NCBI GenBank assembly: GCA_015680685.1
Contig: MNCI01004940.1
Span: 1-23,138, forward strand
DNA length: 23,138 nucleotides
Direction: 5' to 3'
Source of the DNA: Gnetum montanum
Lineage: Eukaryota > Streptophyta > Gnetopsida > Gnetales > Gnetaceae
Part shown: one piece after another, positions 8,682 to 18,420 of the stretch
Layout of the letters: every line of letters starts with the position of its first letter
Position numbering within the stretch: position 1 is the first letter of the stretch
Position numbers and translations under genes: made by a program
The notes under the pieces: generated by a model
Seen by the model: the letters and a program-made list of their open reading frames with translations, nothing else
The model's database searches: none
What the model was told of the DNA's origin: nothing

Positions 8682-10997
8682 ATGTCTTCTTCTAACAAAA
8701 GCAACTCACCGCCTAGGGATAATACATGAAATAGTCGGCAATAAAAAAAACATAACCGAAATCAGCCAAGTCCTCAACAATACCGGATAGTCTATACTCA
8801 TCCCGATGAGTATATTCCAAACTTTACCTTTATCCTCCATCAAGACGAACAATTGCGATGGAGAGATTTGCAAGGTAACATCATGTTACCCCTAGATCGA
8901 TCAGTCCTGAACATGCTCTTCCGTGCTTTGGAACAAATTGGCATGACAAAATTATATGTTGAATACATTACGGAAGACTTTGACATGAGGGATTATCATC
9001 CCACAGAAGCACAACGTATGAGCGACTCATGACAAGAAAGCCAACATACCCTGTTGAAGGGAAAAGGCTCGCATGTCCTTAGCGAAATAGGAGATGATGA
9101 ACTCATTATAATGGGTTCTCTATCAAATGATGTTCCTCCTCCTAACGATGGTGAGAAGGTAGGGTATCAGAACCTATGATCAATGATACATAACACTGGT
9201 TCTGATCCCTGTGAATGCCAACTGTTCACAGAGGGAACAACAACTCATAATAAGGAGGGGCACATAGATTGTCACCACGATCGGGGCTGGAGCAGCTGAA
9301 GAGAAGGCAATAAGCATTTCCATGGTGATGGTTCCCCTTCATCTTCTCCTTCATCTTATCACTCACCCTCTCCTTCCACATCTGGGCATAGCCACCATGA
9401 ACATAACGGTGAGGATAGAGGTAGATAAAATGAGAAACCTCACAGGGAAAGTTGAGAGAGAGAACAAGGGCATGAACAAAGAGGAAGTAGGGAACAACGA
9501 AGACATCACAGGTGTCATGAAAGATATGATCAGGAAGAGCCCCTACTTGCAACTCGAAGTATGCTTGACATAATGGAGGCAGTAAGAATTCCAACAAGGC
9601 ACCAAAAGGATAGTCTGATCAAGCATTTAAACATGAACAATATTCCATGCTTTTAAGGGGGATACAACTCAGATTTGCAACATCATTTACAGGCATTCCA
9701 TGATGCCTGTGCCTTGTAGAACATAGAAAACGAGTGGCAAAAACTTAAGTTATTCCCTAGGACACTCACCAAAGAAGCAAAGAGTTGGTACCGGTCCTTA
9801 GAACCGGAGACCATTAGGAGGTGGAGTATGATGTTAGAACTCTTCAACGATAAGTATCAAATGTACTCCAGAGTGTCTAATTTGCATAAGTAGATCCAAG
9901 GATGCAAGCAAGATACTCATGAACCCTTGGATGTTGCCATGGGCTGATACTACGCATTGTTACATCGTTGCCTGGGCCATGGATGCGCTCAATGGGATCA
10001 ACTTCGCCACATCGTGGATGGGCTAAGGCATGAAACTAGAAGAATTCTTGGGACTTATGCCGAAGGGAGACCATCAGAACTTAGAGCCTATGAAGTACAT
10101 CGCTTGTTGGAACAAGTAGCAAAATAAGAAGGTGAGCTACAAAAAAGGGAAAGTGTGGAGGAATACAACCGTGATCCCTCCCTTTTGAAGAAGGGAGTAA
10201 GATTTTGTGATGAGGAGGATGAGTCACCACTTGAAGAGTTGGTGAACAAAAAAATCTTGCCGATCCAAAAACTAACAACTGAAGTATCGGCGAAGGTAGA
10301 TCAACTGTGGGATTCCTTAGACTCTAGACTTGAAATAGTCTTGAAAATCATAGAAGAGTCTAAGGAGGAACAAAGTAGTGACAAAGGTAAGACAAAGTGG
10401 TGAGATTCAGGCCCTACACATAACAAGGGTAAGGGAAAAATTACTATCTCTGATGAGGTTGTGGATTCAGACACAAACGATGACAGTGGATGTGAGATCT
10501 GCCAATACAACCATCCTAAGGGATGTTGTCCAATTATCTCACATCTATAGGAGTCTGGGGTGTATGCACTTAATCCAAGACTTAACCAACGAAAAACACC
10601 CTGAAGGTTACCTTATCCTCAAGGTAACCCAAGGCAGTTCCACCAACCATTAACGTACTATCCAAGTGGAACTCCACCACAACCCATCGGGCAGAATCAG
10701 CAGTGGCAATACCCACAGTCATGGGGGATGCCACCACCAACACAAAAGTACCCTTACCAGTAGCCCAATCCATATGGTTATTATGTGCAGTAGTCGGTTT
10801 CTCCAAGTGACTCTATGGGTCACACAACTCACCAACATCACTACCAAGTTTGGGAGTACTTTAGAAGGACTCCTTCTCCTTCGGGAGACGTTCCACATTC
10901 ATCCCATCCTCCAACTCCATTCGCACCTCTTCCACCTATAGTTCCCATACAACCTGCTCCAACAATGCAAGGGGAACTCCCTACTCAACCGCAGTAA
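8682..10997 (+). pseudogene. Gag of element C
   Basis: Starting at ATG 8682 (context AAAATGTCTTCT, matching the ATG of D at 6519), nearly the whole gag lies in one frame with scattered stops, the first at 8727. In order: the N-terminal module HPDEYIPNFTFILHQDE / LRWRDLQGNI / LPLDRSVLNMLF (8796-8925); a Ser/His-rich stretch (about 9320-9400); the capsid core MNNIPCF to SWYRSLEPE (about 9633-9810) and ELFNDKYQMYSRVSN; HIVDGLRHETRRILG; a charged coiled-coil-like segment (10155-10400); a CX2CX3HX4C knuckle (10491-10529); and a Pro/Gln-rich linker ending near 10997. The TAG at 9717-9719 stands where D has CAG (7587-7589). Open frames at 10582-10806 and 10081-10278 on the other strand are shadows. 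Confidence 0.83.
10491..10529 (+). other. Zinc knuckle CX2CX3HX4C in C gag
   Basis: C-EI-C-QYN-H-PKGC-C. All ligands are present. An adjacent extra Cys lies before the last ligand, as in D. Confidence 0.75.
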
Positions 10998-11155
10998 CGT
11001 AATGCTGCGAGAGCTGTAAATATTCAACCTGCTGCTGGTTCTGACAACTGTAAAAAGAGAAGACCCTTCTTCAGAACCGAAAGCCCAAGCAAACTCCCGC
11101 AACAATAAGAGGTTGAGCTATGTACACTCCTCCACCATCCAAAAATTCGGAGCAC

Positions 11156-11962
11156 CCTTTAGTCCAACATCAGAGCTGTACGCATACGGTTATGTTAACA
11201 CATACTGTAACCGACTAGATCAAGGTAGGTCACCTTCCCAGGAAACTATCTGACCCTAGGAGTCCCTTAATCTATTTACAAATCACTGGGAACAAACCAC
11301 ATAAGGCTCTTCTTGACTCAGGTTTCGGAGTCAACTTAATTTCACGAGAAATGTATCAAGCCTGGAACTTGCCCCAACTTAAGAAGAGAAACATTCAACT
11401 AGAGCTGGTAGACCAGTCCATCACCATTCCCTTGGGATTGGTGGAGGACATTATTACCACTATGTGTGGGTGGTCATACCCAACTGACTTCCTGGTGATA
11501 GAAGTTAACAAAAATGAAGGGGACTTCCCAATTATAATGGGAAGGCCATGGCTGAGTATAGTAGATGTGTACCTAGGGATTCGTGATCTTTCCTTGTAGA
11601 TATCTAAGATAAATATTTAGGGAAAGATCAAGAAGAAGAAAGTTCCGTGCATCACATATAATGACTCAGAGGGTGATGACATGGAAGAATGTTTAGCATC
11701 TCTTCCATGTAATCGGTGTGCCCAAGAAACACAAATTCAAAGGTGCTTGTATGTAGCAACCACACAAGTAGTAAACAACCCATGGTTGATAGCTACTAGA
11801 AAGAGCAACCCAATATGCATGGAACGAATTGAGGAAAAAACTCATGCTACCAATGAAGGCATAGACACATTGAACTATGACCGTTGCCAACTTCCACCCC
11901 TTAATCTGAGAACATTAGTCGGGAGAAGTTGTGCACTTCTAAGAAATTCAAATAGGCGTTAA
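11156..11962 (+). pseudogene. Aspartic protease and following linker of element C
   Basis: This is a retropepsin-type protease that would cut the polyprotein. The active-site triplet DSG is at 11315-11323, in LLDSGFGVNLISREM. The flexible-flap and core segments follow: LELVDQSITIPLGLVEDI, CGWSYPTDFLVIEV, and DFPIIMGRPWLS. Stops occur at 11597 and near 11618. The frame differs from the end of gag because of an indel around 11110-11165. Compared with D, the GSS after DSG has become GFG. The segment 11681-11962 matches the post-protease linker of D (QIQRCLYVAT, NPICME). The coding homology stops near 11950, where D would lead into RT. Confidence 0.82.
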
Positions 11963-11970
11963 TTATTTCA
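11945..11970. other. Internal deletion junction replacing RT-RH-IN
   Basis: Left of this point C aligns with D up to about 16910 (GAAGTTGT...GAGAAATT against GAAGTTGT...AAGAAATTC). Right of it, TTAATTATTTCAGATCTCTCCC aligns with D from about 19785 (CTCACTATTTCGGATCTCC). The missing D segment is about 2.87 kb. Up to about ten bases at the joint (AAATAGGCG) match neither side clearly. Confidence 0.7.
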
Positions 11971-12039
11971 GATCTCTCCCTTGCAATTTAGTCATGGGGG
12001 AGATGGCCACCTATGCTAATCATTGGAGGCTCTTAATTC

Positions 12040-12180
12040 TTTTTAGTTTTTGTTTTACACATTTTTGTTTTCCACGTTTTTTTTTTACATGTTTTTTTTT
12101 TACATTTTTTTTACACATTTATGTTTTACACAGTTTTGTTTTACACGTTTTTATCTTACACATTTTTGTTTTATAACTTT
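12040..12180 (+). repeat. T-rich tandem tract (TTTTGTTTTACAC-like)
   Basis: Roughly nine imperfect 13-16-base units of TTTTTGTTTTACAC. A shorter version lies at 19876-19927 in D, and a decayed T-rich block at 2920-3060 in A. Two overlapping open frames (11994-12176 and 12050-12289) read through it as Phe-rich text and are artefacts. Confidence 0.75.
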
Positions 12181-13602
12181 CTTTAACTTTTCTAATTTTT
12201 TTTTTACAAATTCCTTTAACTTTTCTTGTTTTTGTTTTACATCATCATTATACTTTTCCATTTTTTGTGTGTGTTTGTGTATGTGTTAACCATCCTATAA
12301 GTTTGTCACCAATAAGTGTTCTTCACGATGGTATGAACTATTTTCTTATTGATTGCCAATGTTTGGTTTTTACCTTTAAGTCACGATGTTGATACTAAGG
12401 TATGTTCTTTTGATATGGCAGGCAATGAGTTCACTTCATCCATCCATCCATAGTTTCTATGGTCTCTCTTGGCTTGGAAATGTATAGTTCCTTTCTAAAT
12501 AAGAACTTTAACGAATCGGTGATTGGGCATTTCTCAAACTAAGGAAAGACTTAAGGACTGAAAAGGGTGTGACTTCAAGGGAACTTGATGCATTTTTGTT
12601 GGTTGTTCTCTTGGGTGCTTGGATGTTTTCTTCTTGATTTTTCTTGCTGCTTCGATGTTACCCAATTGTTCAAAGCTGAGTCAATAAAAATAAGAAGTCT
12701 TTGCATGGTGTGGTTCTCAAGCATTAAAACACACAAAAAAAATAGAGAGAAAAAAGAAAAAAAAGTGAGAATTCAAAGCACACCCCTTAGACCAAATAAT
12801 CTCTTGGGCTACAAGCACTGGTTATGGAACCAAAAACGTTCCCTCTAACTAAGGCCCTTCTCTCTTCCCATTCTCTCCTCTTTTATTTCGTTGGAATGGT
12901 GGTGGCTCTTTGGAGATGCATTTTTGTTACTCAAGTGGACGGTTTGGCTGAATGCATTGATGCGAAGTCACTAGATGTGGTTGGTTTGAGGCTAGAGTTG
13001 GAATGAGATTTGCCAGGTCACATTAATCATGAAACACACAAGGGGCTATACACCACCTTGTTCTTGCAATTCCATTCCATTCTCTTCTCTCTACCCTTCT
13101 CTTCACTCTTCACCTCATTGCCGGTTGTATCATTAGTGTATATTTTGGTAGATGCATTGTTTTCTTTTTGGTAAACTCTTACGGTTAAGTCTTTAACTCT
13201 TGTTCCAAAGGACATTCCCTGAGCCTACAGACTCTTTGAATGTGGGTTTGTCAAGGCATTACGGGCATGATCCTTCTTTGGGGAGGACCCACTGACATTC
13301 CTATTTGGTGCACCACTTAAATTCTTTCCCTTAACATTTTGCAATTAATTTTATTCTGCTCATTTTCATCTTGACATCCTCTTTATCGCCATTACCGTTG
13401 TCTCTTTTTATTCATCTTTCTTATTCTTTTTCTTTTTCCATTCTATCGCTACTGGGGGTTTGCGATTATTCATGGGGGTACGAGGCCCAATTTTTTCGAT
13501 TTTCTCCTAACCCCTACACCTTCGGTAGTCATCATTAATATATCTCTAGATCCTTAATCAACCATACCACAACCTAGCCAATTGATCTTTCATCGAAGCA
13601 AG

Positions 13603-13662
13603 GTATCAATTACATGATGATTCAATCACCCTTACTAATGTAAGATTGTGTTGTGTGTGCAG
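13603..13662 (+). other. Intron-like 60-bp segment in the 3' region of C
   Basis: CAAG|GTATCAA, then CTTACTAATG (branch-like), a GT-rich stretch, and TGTGCAG|ATG. The homologous segment in D (21330-21389) is also 60 bp, begins AAG|GTATCAA and ends GTGTAG. Both ends obey GT-AG, but a chance origin is not excluded, as C and D are homologous here anyway. Confidence 0.25.
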
Positions 13663-14017
13663 ATGACAATCATGCAACAACGGACTAGATCTGGAGGAAG
13701 CACTTGGAATGGAGCGGTGCTGAAGCAGCTTTGCAAGGAATGAGATTGATGATGCACTTACGGATGGATGACGAAAGGCACAATCTTGGCGTTGGCAGCA
13801 ACAAGACTTATTCTCTCTTCTCTTTTCTCTCAGCTGCCAAATGAGGCCTAATGTCAATGTAATAAGGTGTTCACCCTTGTTGTCATGAACACCAATTTTT
13901 TTATGTCTTGTAATGATGATCCATTCACATGTCATCCCATTAGTTTCCTTTGAGTCAATAATCCCATACCTTCCCGATATTATTGTAAGGAAATCAAGGA
14001 TAAGTTTTCATTTAGTC

Positions 14018-14026
14018 ACGGGGGTA
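14018..14026 (+). promoter_or_regulatory. Polypurine tract of element C
   Basis: ACGGGGGTA directly before the TGATG of the 3' LTR. It stands at the position expected for the plus-strand primer. Confidence 0.75.
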
Positions 14027-14782
14027 TGATGGGACGCGATATCGCATGGGCCGTGATATCGTGGTGCGCCATCATATTTATAAATAAGAGGCGGCTCTTC
14101 CTTATTTCCTCATCCTAGGCTAGACAGTAGGGAAACTCTGGTAGTTTGATCACTCCAGAGATAGAATATTTTCCATGTGCCCATAGTAGGAGTCCCAAAG
14201 TGAATGGATCTTTATTAGAGAAAACATTGTACCTGAACACAATTTTGTGTACGGCAATAAAGACGAGCTTTTTGAATAAACCTTGCAGTGCATGGAATAG
14301 GCTAATTAGGATTTTCTTTACTATTATATATTATTCATTATTTACTGCTTTCTCTCTCAACCCTTCTCTCCTAGTTAAGTGCCTCAGTACGACCACTTCG
14401 AGCACGTGCATTACGCATGGTGATCCCAGTAATGATTAGCATTTGGTAGCCATGGTTGCATCGGTTCAGGGTATGTACGGTAAGTGGGAACGGATGCTGA
14501 CACTAGGTTAATTTAGACTTAGTTAATTAGTTAAAGTTAGTAATTAGCCTTCTCAACCCTTCAACTTGTTAGCATAGGAGACAAAAACATAAAAAGCATA
14601 AAAATCATATACCTCAAACTTAACCATACACCATTACAACTACAAGTCTGGGAAGACAATGAATGATTAACCCTAAATGTTCCATGAGGCATGTAGGCAC
14701 TTAGTCTTCAGAGTTCAACCAGATCGCACATGCTACGCTCGTATTTGTATGGTTGAGTGTAGGGGTATCTCGCCACTCATCA
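14027..14782 (+). repeat. 3' LTR of element C (756 bp)
   Basis: Same ends as the 5' LTR (TGATGGG...CTCATCA). Its U3 has only two palindromic units (near 14036-14060) before the TATA box at 14079-14086; the poly(A) signal is at 14256-14261. ACTAT follows the final CA. The open frame at 14146-14439 inside it is without support. Confidence 0.93.
14079..14086 (+). promoter_or_regulatory. TATA box of C 3' LTR
   Basis: TATAAATA within TTTATAAATAAGAGG, matching the 5' copy. Confidence 0.62.
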
Positions 14783-14787
14783 ACTAT
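14783..14787. repeat. Target-site duplication, right copy (ACTAT)
   Basis: Identical to 7698-7702. The D gag homology with C continues without loss from the next base. Confidence 0.93.
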
Positions 14788-15436
14788 GTTAGAACTATTT
14801 AATGACAATTACCAAACATACTCCTGAGTGTCTAACTTGCGAAAGCAAATCCAAGGCTAGAAATAAGGAGGACATGAACCCTTGGATGCTATCATGGGCC
14901 GATACTATGCACTGTTACATTGTTGTCTTGGCCATGGTTATTCACAAAGGGATCAACTACACCATCTCGTGAATGGGCTTAGGCATGAAATGAGAAGAAC
15001 CCTTGGGACTTATGTGTAAGGGAGACTATTCAAGCTTAGGCCCCATCAAATTTAAAGACTATTGGAGCAAGTTGCTAAGGAAGAAGGTGAGCTATGGAAG
15101 AGAGAAAGTTTAGAAAAGTATAATCGAGATCCTTCCGTTCGGAATACGGGAATAAGATTTTGTGAGGATGAAGAAGAGTCACCACTCAAAGAGATGGTGA
15201 ATAGGAAAACTTTGCCTATCCAAAAGATGACATCAAAAGTTTTGACAAAGGTAGAACAAATGTGGGATTCCCTAGACAATAGATTTCAAATTGTTCTTAA
15301 AATAGTAGAGGAGTCTAGAGAGCAAGGTAATGAGAAAAGAAAAAAGAAAGAGGCTGAACATGCACGTAGCAAGGGTAAGGGAAAAGTTGCCATCATTGAA
15401 GAGGTTGTGGATTCAGAAACAAATAATGATAGTGGA

Positions 15437-15475
15437 TGTGAGATATGTCAATATGACCATCCTAAAGGATGTTGC
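15437..15475 (+). other. Zinc knuckle CX2CX3HX4C in D gag
   Basis: Same spacing as in A and C. The HPKGCC ending is shared with C. Confidence 0.75.
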
Positions 15476-15660
15476 CCTATAATCTCACATCTGCAAGAGT
15501 TTGGGGTGTATGCACTCAACCCACGATTAAGAAAAGGAAAATACCCCGAAGGTTACCTCATCCTGAAGGTAACCCAAAGCAGATCCACCAACCCTTAACA
15601 TATTATCCTAGTGGAACTCCACCACAATCGATTGAGCAATATCAACAGTGGTAGCACCCA

Positions 15661-16725
15661 CAATCATGGGGAATGCGACCACCAAGGCAATGGTATCCTT
15701 ACTAGTAACCTGACCTATATGGATATTATGTGCAACAGCCAATCTCTCCATGTGACTCTACTGGTCACGTCACTCCTTAACCTTACTACCAAGCCCATGA
15801 GTATTATGGGACTTTCTCTTCTAGAGGTGATATTCTACAAGAATATCATCCTTCTCATCTAGCCACATCTCTTCCACCAATAGCTCCACTACCACCTACT
15901 CCCACGATGCAAGGTGAAATCCCTACCTAGCCGTAGCAACGTAACACCATGAGGGTTGTTAACTCTCAACCTACTGTTGGTTCCAATAACCACATGAAGA
16001 AAAGACCTTTCTTTAGAGCCAATAGTCCAACCAAGCCCTTGCAATCACAAGTAGTTAATTCCTTAGATGCCTTAGTATCAATCAAAACTTTGGAGCCCCC
16101 TCTAACCGAATCACCGCACATAACGCATACGGTCATTCTAACACATGCTGTCATTGATTGGATCAAAGCTGGCCACCTTCCCAGGAAATTCTCTAATTCT
16201 AGAACTCCTCTGATATACTTACAAATCACTAGAAATGTGCCATGCAAGGCTCTTTTGGATTCAGGTTCTAGTGTCAACTTGATTTCTCAAGAAATGTACA
16301 AGGTTTGGAACCTGCCTCCATTGAAAAAGAGCAACAGCTATCTAGAGTTGGCCGACCAGTCCATCACTGTCCGATTGGGACTGGTGGAAGACATTGTTAT
16401 CACTATTTGTGGGTGGTCATACCCAAATAACTTCCTAGTGATTCAGGTAAACAACGGTAAAGGGGACTTCCCAATCATAATGGGAAGAGCATGGCTAAGC
16501 ACCATCGACACATGCCTAGGAATCCACGATCTTTTCCTAGAAATATCAAAGGAAAATACATTTGGAAAGATCAAGAAGAAGAAAGTTCTGTGCATTGCAT
16601 ATAGTGACATAGGGTGTAATTGCATGCATAGGTCATGCTTTGTGCAAATTTTAGCACTATCTTCATGCAATCAGTGTTCACAAGTGATTAACATACAAAG
16701 ATGCTTGTATGCAGTAGCCACATGA
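15661..16725 (+). pseudogene. Aspartic protease region of element D
   Basis: The retropepsin-type protease of the polyprotein. An uninterrupted stretch of 258 codons (15949-16725) carries CKALLDSGSSVNLISQEM with the active Asp at 16258-16260, LELADQSITVRLGLVEDI, CGWSYPNNFLVIQV and DFPIIMGRAWLS, the hydrophobic-hydrophobic-Gly block typical of the second half of the fold. This is the best-preserved domain in the window and all its expected catalytic residues are present. The linker upstream (15661-15948) has stops. The frame continues through a TGA and TAG at 16723-16728 into RT. Confidence 0.85.
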
Positions 16726-17880
16726 TAGGAAGACACCCAGTGGCTGATAGCTGATCAAGAAAGTAGTTCACTCATATGCATGGAACCAACTAAGGATTTG
16801 ACTTGTGCTTACATCGATAGCATAGATGCATTAGAGCAAGTCCACCACCAACTTCCAAGTCTTAACCTTGAAAATATCAATTCGGGGAAGTTGTAAATCC
16901 ATGAGAAATTTAAGAAGGAGCCCCTTAAGTTGAAACCATTGCCCATCGGTATGGAATACACGTTCCTTAGAAATGGAAAATTAGTAATTATCAATGCTAA
17001 GATTGCTCCTCAATAGAAAGAAGAATTGCTAAAGGTAATAAATAAATGGTTGGAAGCCTTTGCTTAGTCATATCCTAAATTAATTGGAATAAATCCTAGG
17101 ATATGCCAACATAGAATTTACATTGACCCCTCCATGAAGCCTTGAAGACAATCGTCGAGGTGATTTAATCCTAAGCTAAAGTAAGTAGTTAAGGAAGAAA
17201 TCGAACAGCTTCTCAAGGTTGGGTTCATATACTCCATTGCTAATAGCAAATGGGTTAGCCTTTTCGTTATTGTGCCTAAAAAGGGAGGCAAATTGAGGAT
17301 GTGCATATATTTCAGGCTACTAAATATGGCAACATTCAAAGATCACTTTCCATTGCCATTTGTCAACCAAGTCTTAGATACCATTGTAGGGAATCACTAT
17401 TACAATTTTCTAGATGGATATAGCATATATAACCAAATACAAATAGCCCTAGAAGACCAAGCCAAGACTACGTTCACCTATCCTTGGAGAACGTTCGCAT
17501 ACAAACAGATGTCATTTGGCTTGTGCAATGCCATTGCAACATTTCAACGACTAGTTCTAAGCATATTTCAATAGCAGATAGGGAATGGCATGGAGGTCTT
17601 TGTGAATGAATTCTCTACTTATAGAGAAAACTTTGATCAAGCCTTGGACCGATTGTAGCAAGTGTTAAAAATATGTGTAGAAACCAATTTGAGGCTCAAC
17701 TGGCAGAAAAGCCATTTGATGGTCCAAGAAGATGTAGTACTAGGGCAAAAATTCTCACACATAGGGATAGAGGTAGACCCCAAGAAAATCAAAATTATCC
17801 AAGGAATTACCTATCAACCGAAAACTATCAAAGATATTCAGTCATTCCTTGGACATACTGGCTACTATAGGAGATTTATT
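16726..17880 (+). pseudogene. Reverse transcriptase of element D, catalytically dead
   Basis: In frame with the protease. After a linker (CMEPTKD near 16780) the fingers and palm show EEIEQLLKVGFIYSI, VPKKGGKLRMCIYFRLLN (usually DYR, here YFR), FPLPFVNQVLD, FLDGYSIYNQI (catalytic Asp at 17413-17415 kept), TTFTYPWRTFAYKQMSFGLCNA and ATFQR. The YxDD-type box reads FVNE (17599-17610), so both of its Asp are gone. The thumb and connection follow (LRLNWQKSHL, IGIEVDPKKIKII, IQSFLGHTGYYRRFI). At least ten stops break the frame but no frameshift is seen. Typical length for the family. Confidence 0.88.
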
Positions 17881-18420
17881 TAGAGCTTTTCAAAGGTTTC
17901 CAAACCATTGGTGGAATTAATGAAAAAGGAAATACCTTTCTAGTGGACCATGAAATGCGAATTAGCTTTCCAAACTTTAAAATAGAAGTTAGTAAAAACA
18001 CCCATTCTACAAGCTCCTGACTGGTCCAAACCATTTCATATCATGACTGTCGCATCCAACTATGCTTTAGGAGCTATACTTACACAGTTAGATGACTAGA
18101 AGTGTCCTTATTACATCCACTATGCAAGTAGAAGTATCACTGGTGCACAACTTAACTACACTACCATAGAGAAAGAATTAATTGCTATAGTGTTTGCACT
18201 AGAAGAGCTTAGACACTCTGTATTGGGATATAAAGTATATATACATACAGATCATAGTGCAATCCAGTTCCTCATGAATAAGCCAATGGTAAGCACTCGT
18301 ATCATATGATGGCTTGTAATCTTACAAGAGTTTGATTTAACGATGATCGATTGCAAGGGCACCAAGAATGTAGTTGTTGATGATTTATCTCGGTTGCGAT
18401 GGGACAACAAAAAGGATGAG
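17881..18420 (+). pseudogene. RNase H of element D
   Basis: The domain that removes the RNA strand during reverse transcription. Landmarks are KPFHIMTVASNYALGAIL, YASRSITGAQLNYTTIEKELIAIVFALEELRH, VYIHTDHSAIQFLMNKP and LQEFDLTMIDCKGTKNVVVDDLSR. The first catalytic Asp (usually DAS) has become Val at 18049-18051. The Glu (18169-18171) and the later Asp (18250-18252) remain. Stops at about 17881, 17941, 17983, 18097 and 18307. The same frame continues from RT. Confidence 0.85.

Larger units (their letters stand above)
11963..14026 (+). other. Non-coding 3' region of element C
   Basis: 2.06 kb with no conserved open frame. It starts with AGTCATGGGGGAGATGG (11990-12006), a TTTTGTTTTACAC tandem tract, and blocks shared with D: TTGGCTTGG, AAAAGGGTGTGACTTCAAGGG, TTTGCATGGTGTGGTTCTC, an A-rich tract, AACTAAGGCCCTT and GGGGAGGACCCACT. 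The second TCATGGGGG is at 13470-13478 and the terminal purine tract at 14018-14026. The open frame on the other strand at 13606-13935 is not kept in D. No env-like product is recognised. Confidence 0.7.
7703..14782 (+). mobile_element. Element C: complete LTR element with gag and protease but no RT/RH/IN
   Basis: 7,080 bp, bounded by two LTRs (838 and 756 bp) and a perfect ACTAT duplication, inserted in the gag of D. The inside holds a tRNA-Asp primer site, gag, protease, and then directly the non-coding 3' region. Compared with D, about 2.87 kb carrying RT, RNase H and integrase is missing. It is thus a non-autonomous element comparable to the class described as TR-GAG elements, but with protease retained (comparison from knowledge). 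By hand the LTRs differ at about 7% of aligned positions, mostly transitions. Confidence 0.92.
14783..15660 (+). pseudogene. Gag of element D, C-terminal part
   Basis: The gag resumes with LELFNDNYQTYS, then RYYALLHCCLGHGYSQ, LVNGLRHEMRRTLG, and an open stretch 15062-15598 with EEGELWKRES, YNRDPS and a charged, probably coiled-coil region. A basic KGKGK segment precedes the knuckle CX2CX3HX4C (15437-15475: C-EI-C-QYD-H-PKGC-C). Near 15530-15540 one base is missing relative to C, so the Pro/Gln-rich linker (YYPSGTPPQ, about 15600-15620) is read in the next frame, the same frame as protease and the rest of pol. Apart from this deletion, gag and pol form one frame, so the family probably used a single gag-pol ORF. 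Confidence 0.83.

Noticed and set aside
12050-12289. Phe-rich open frames resembling a membrane protein
   Set aside because: They are direct translations of the T-rich tandem repeat.
12441-12456. CATC microsatellite
   Set aside because: Only about three to four units (CATCCATCCATC); too short to report as a repeat.
13606-13935. 109-codon antisense open frame in the C 3' region
   Set aside because: Not conserved in the matching part of D (about 21330-21660) and shows no recognised motif.
14146-14439. Open frame in the C 3' LTR, partly repeated at 7998-8189
   Set aside because: It spans R and U5 of the LTR; indels between the two LTRs break it, so it is not a conserved protein.
15966-16277. 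Antisense open frame of 103 codons over the D protease
   Set aside because: Shadow of the well-supported protease frame on the plus strand.
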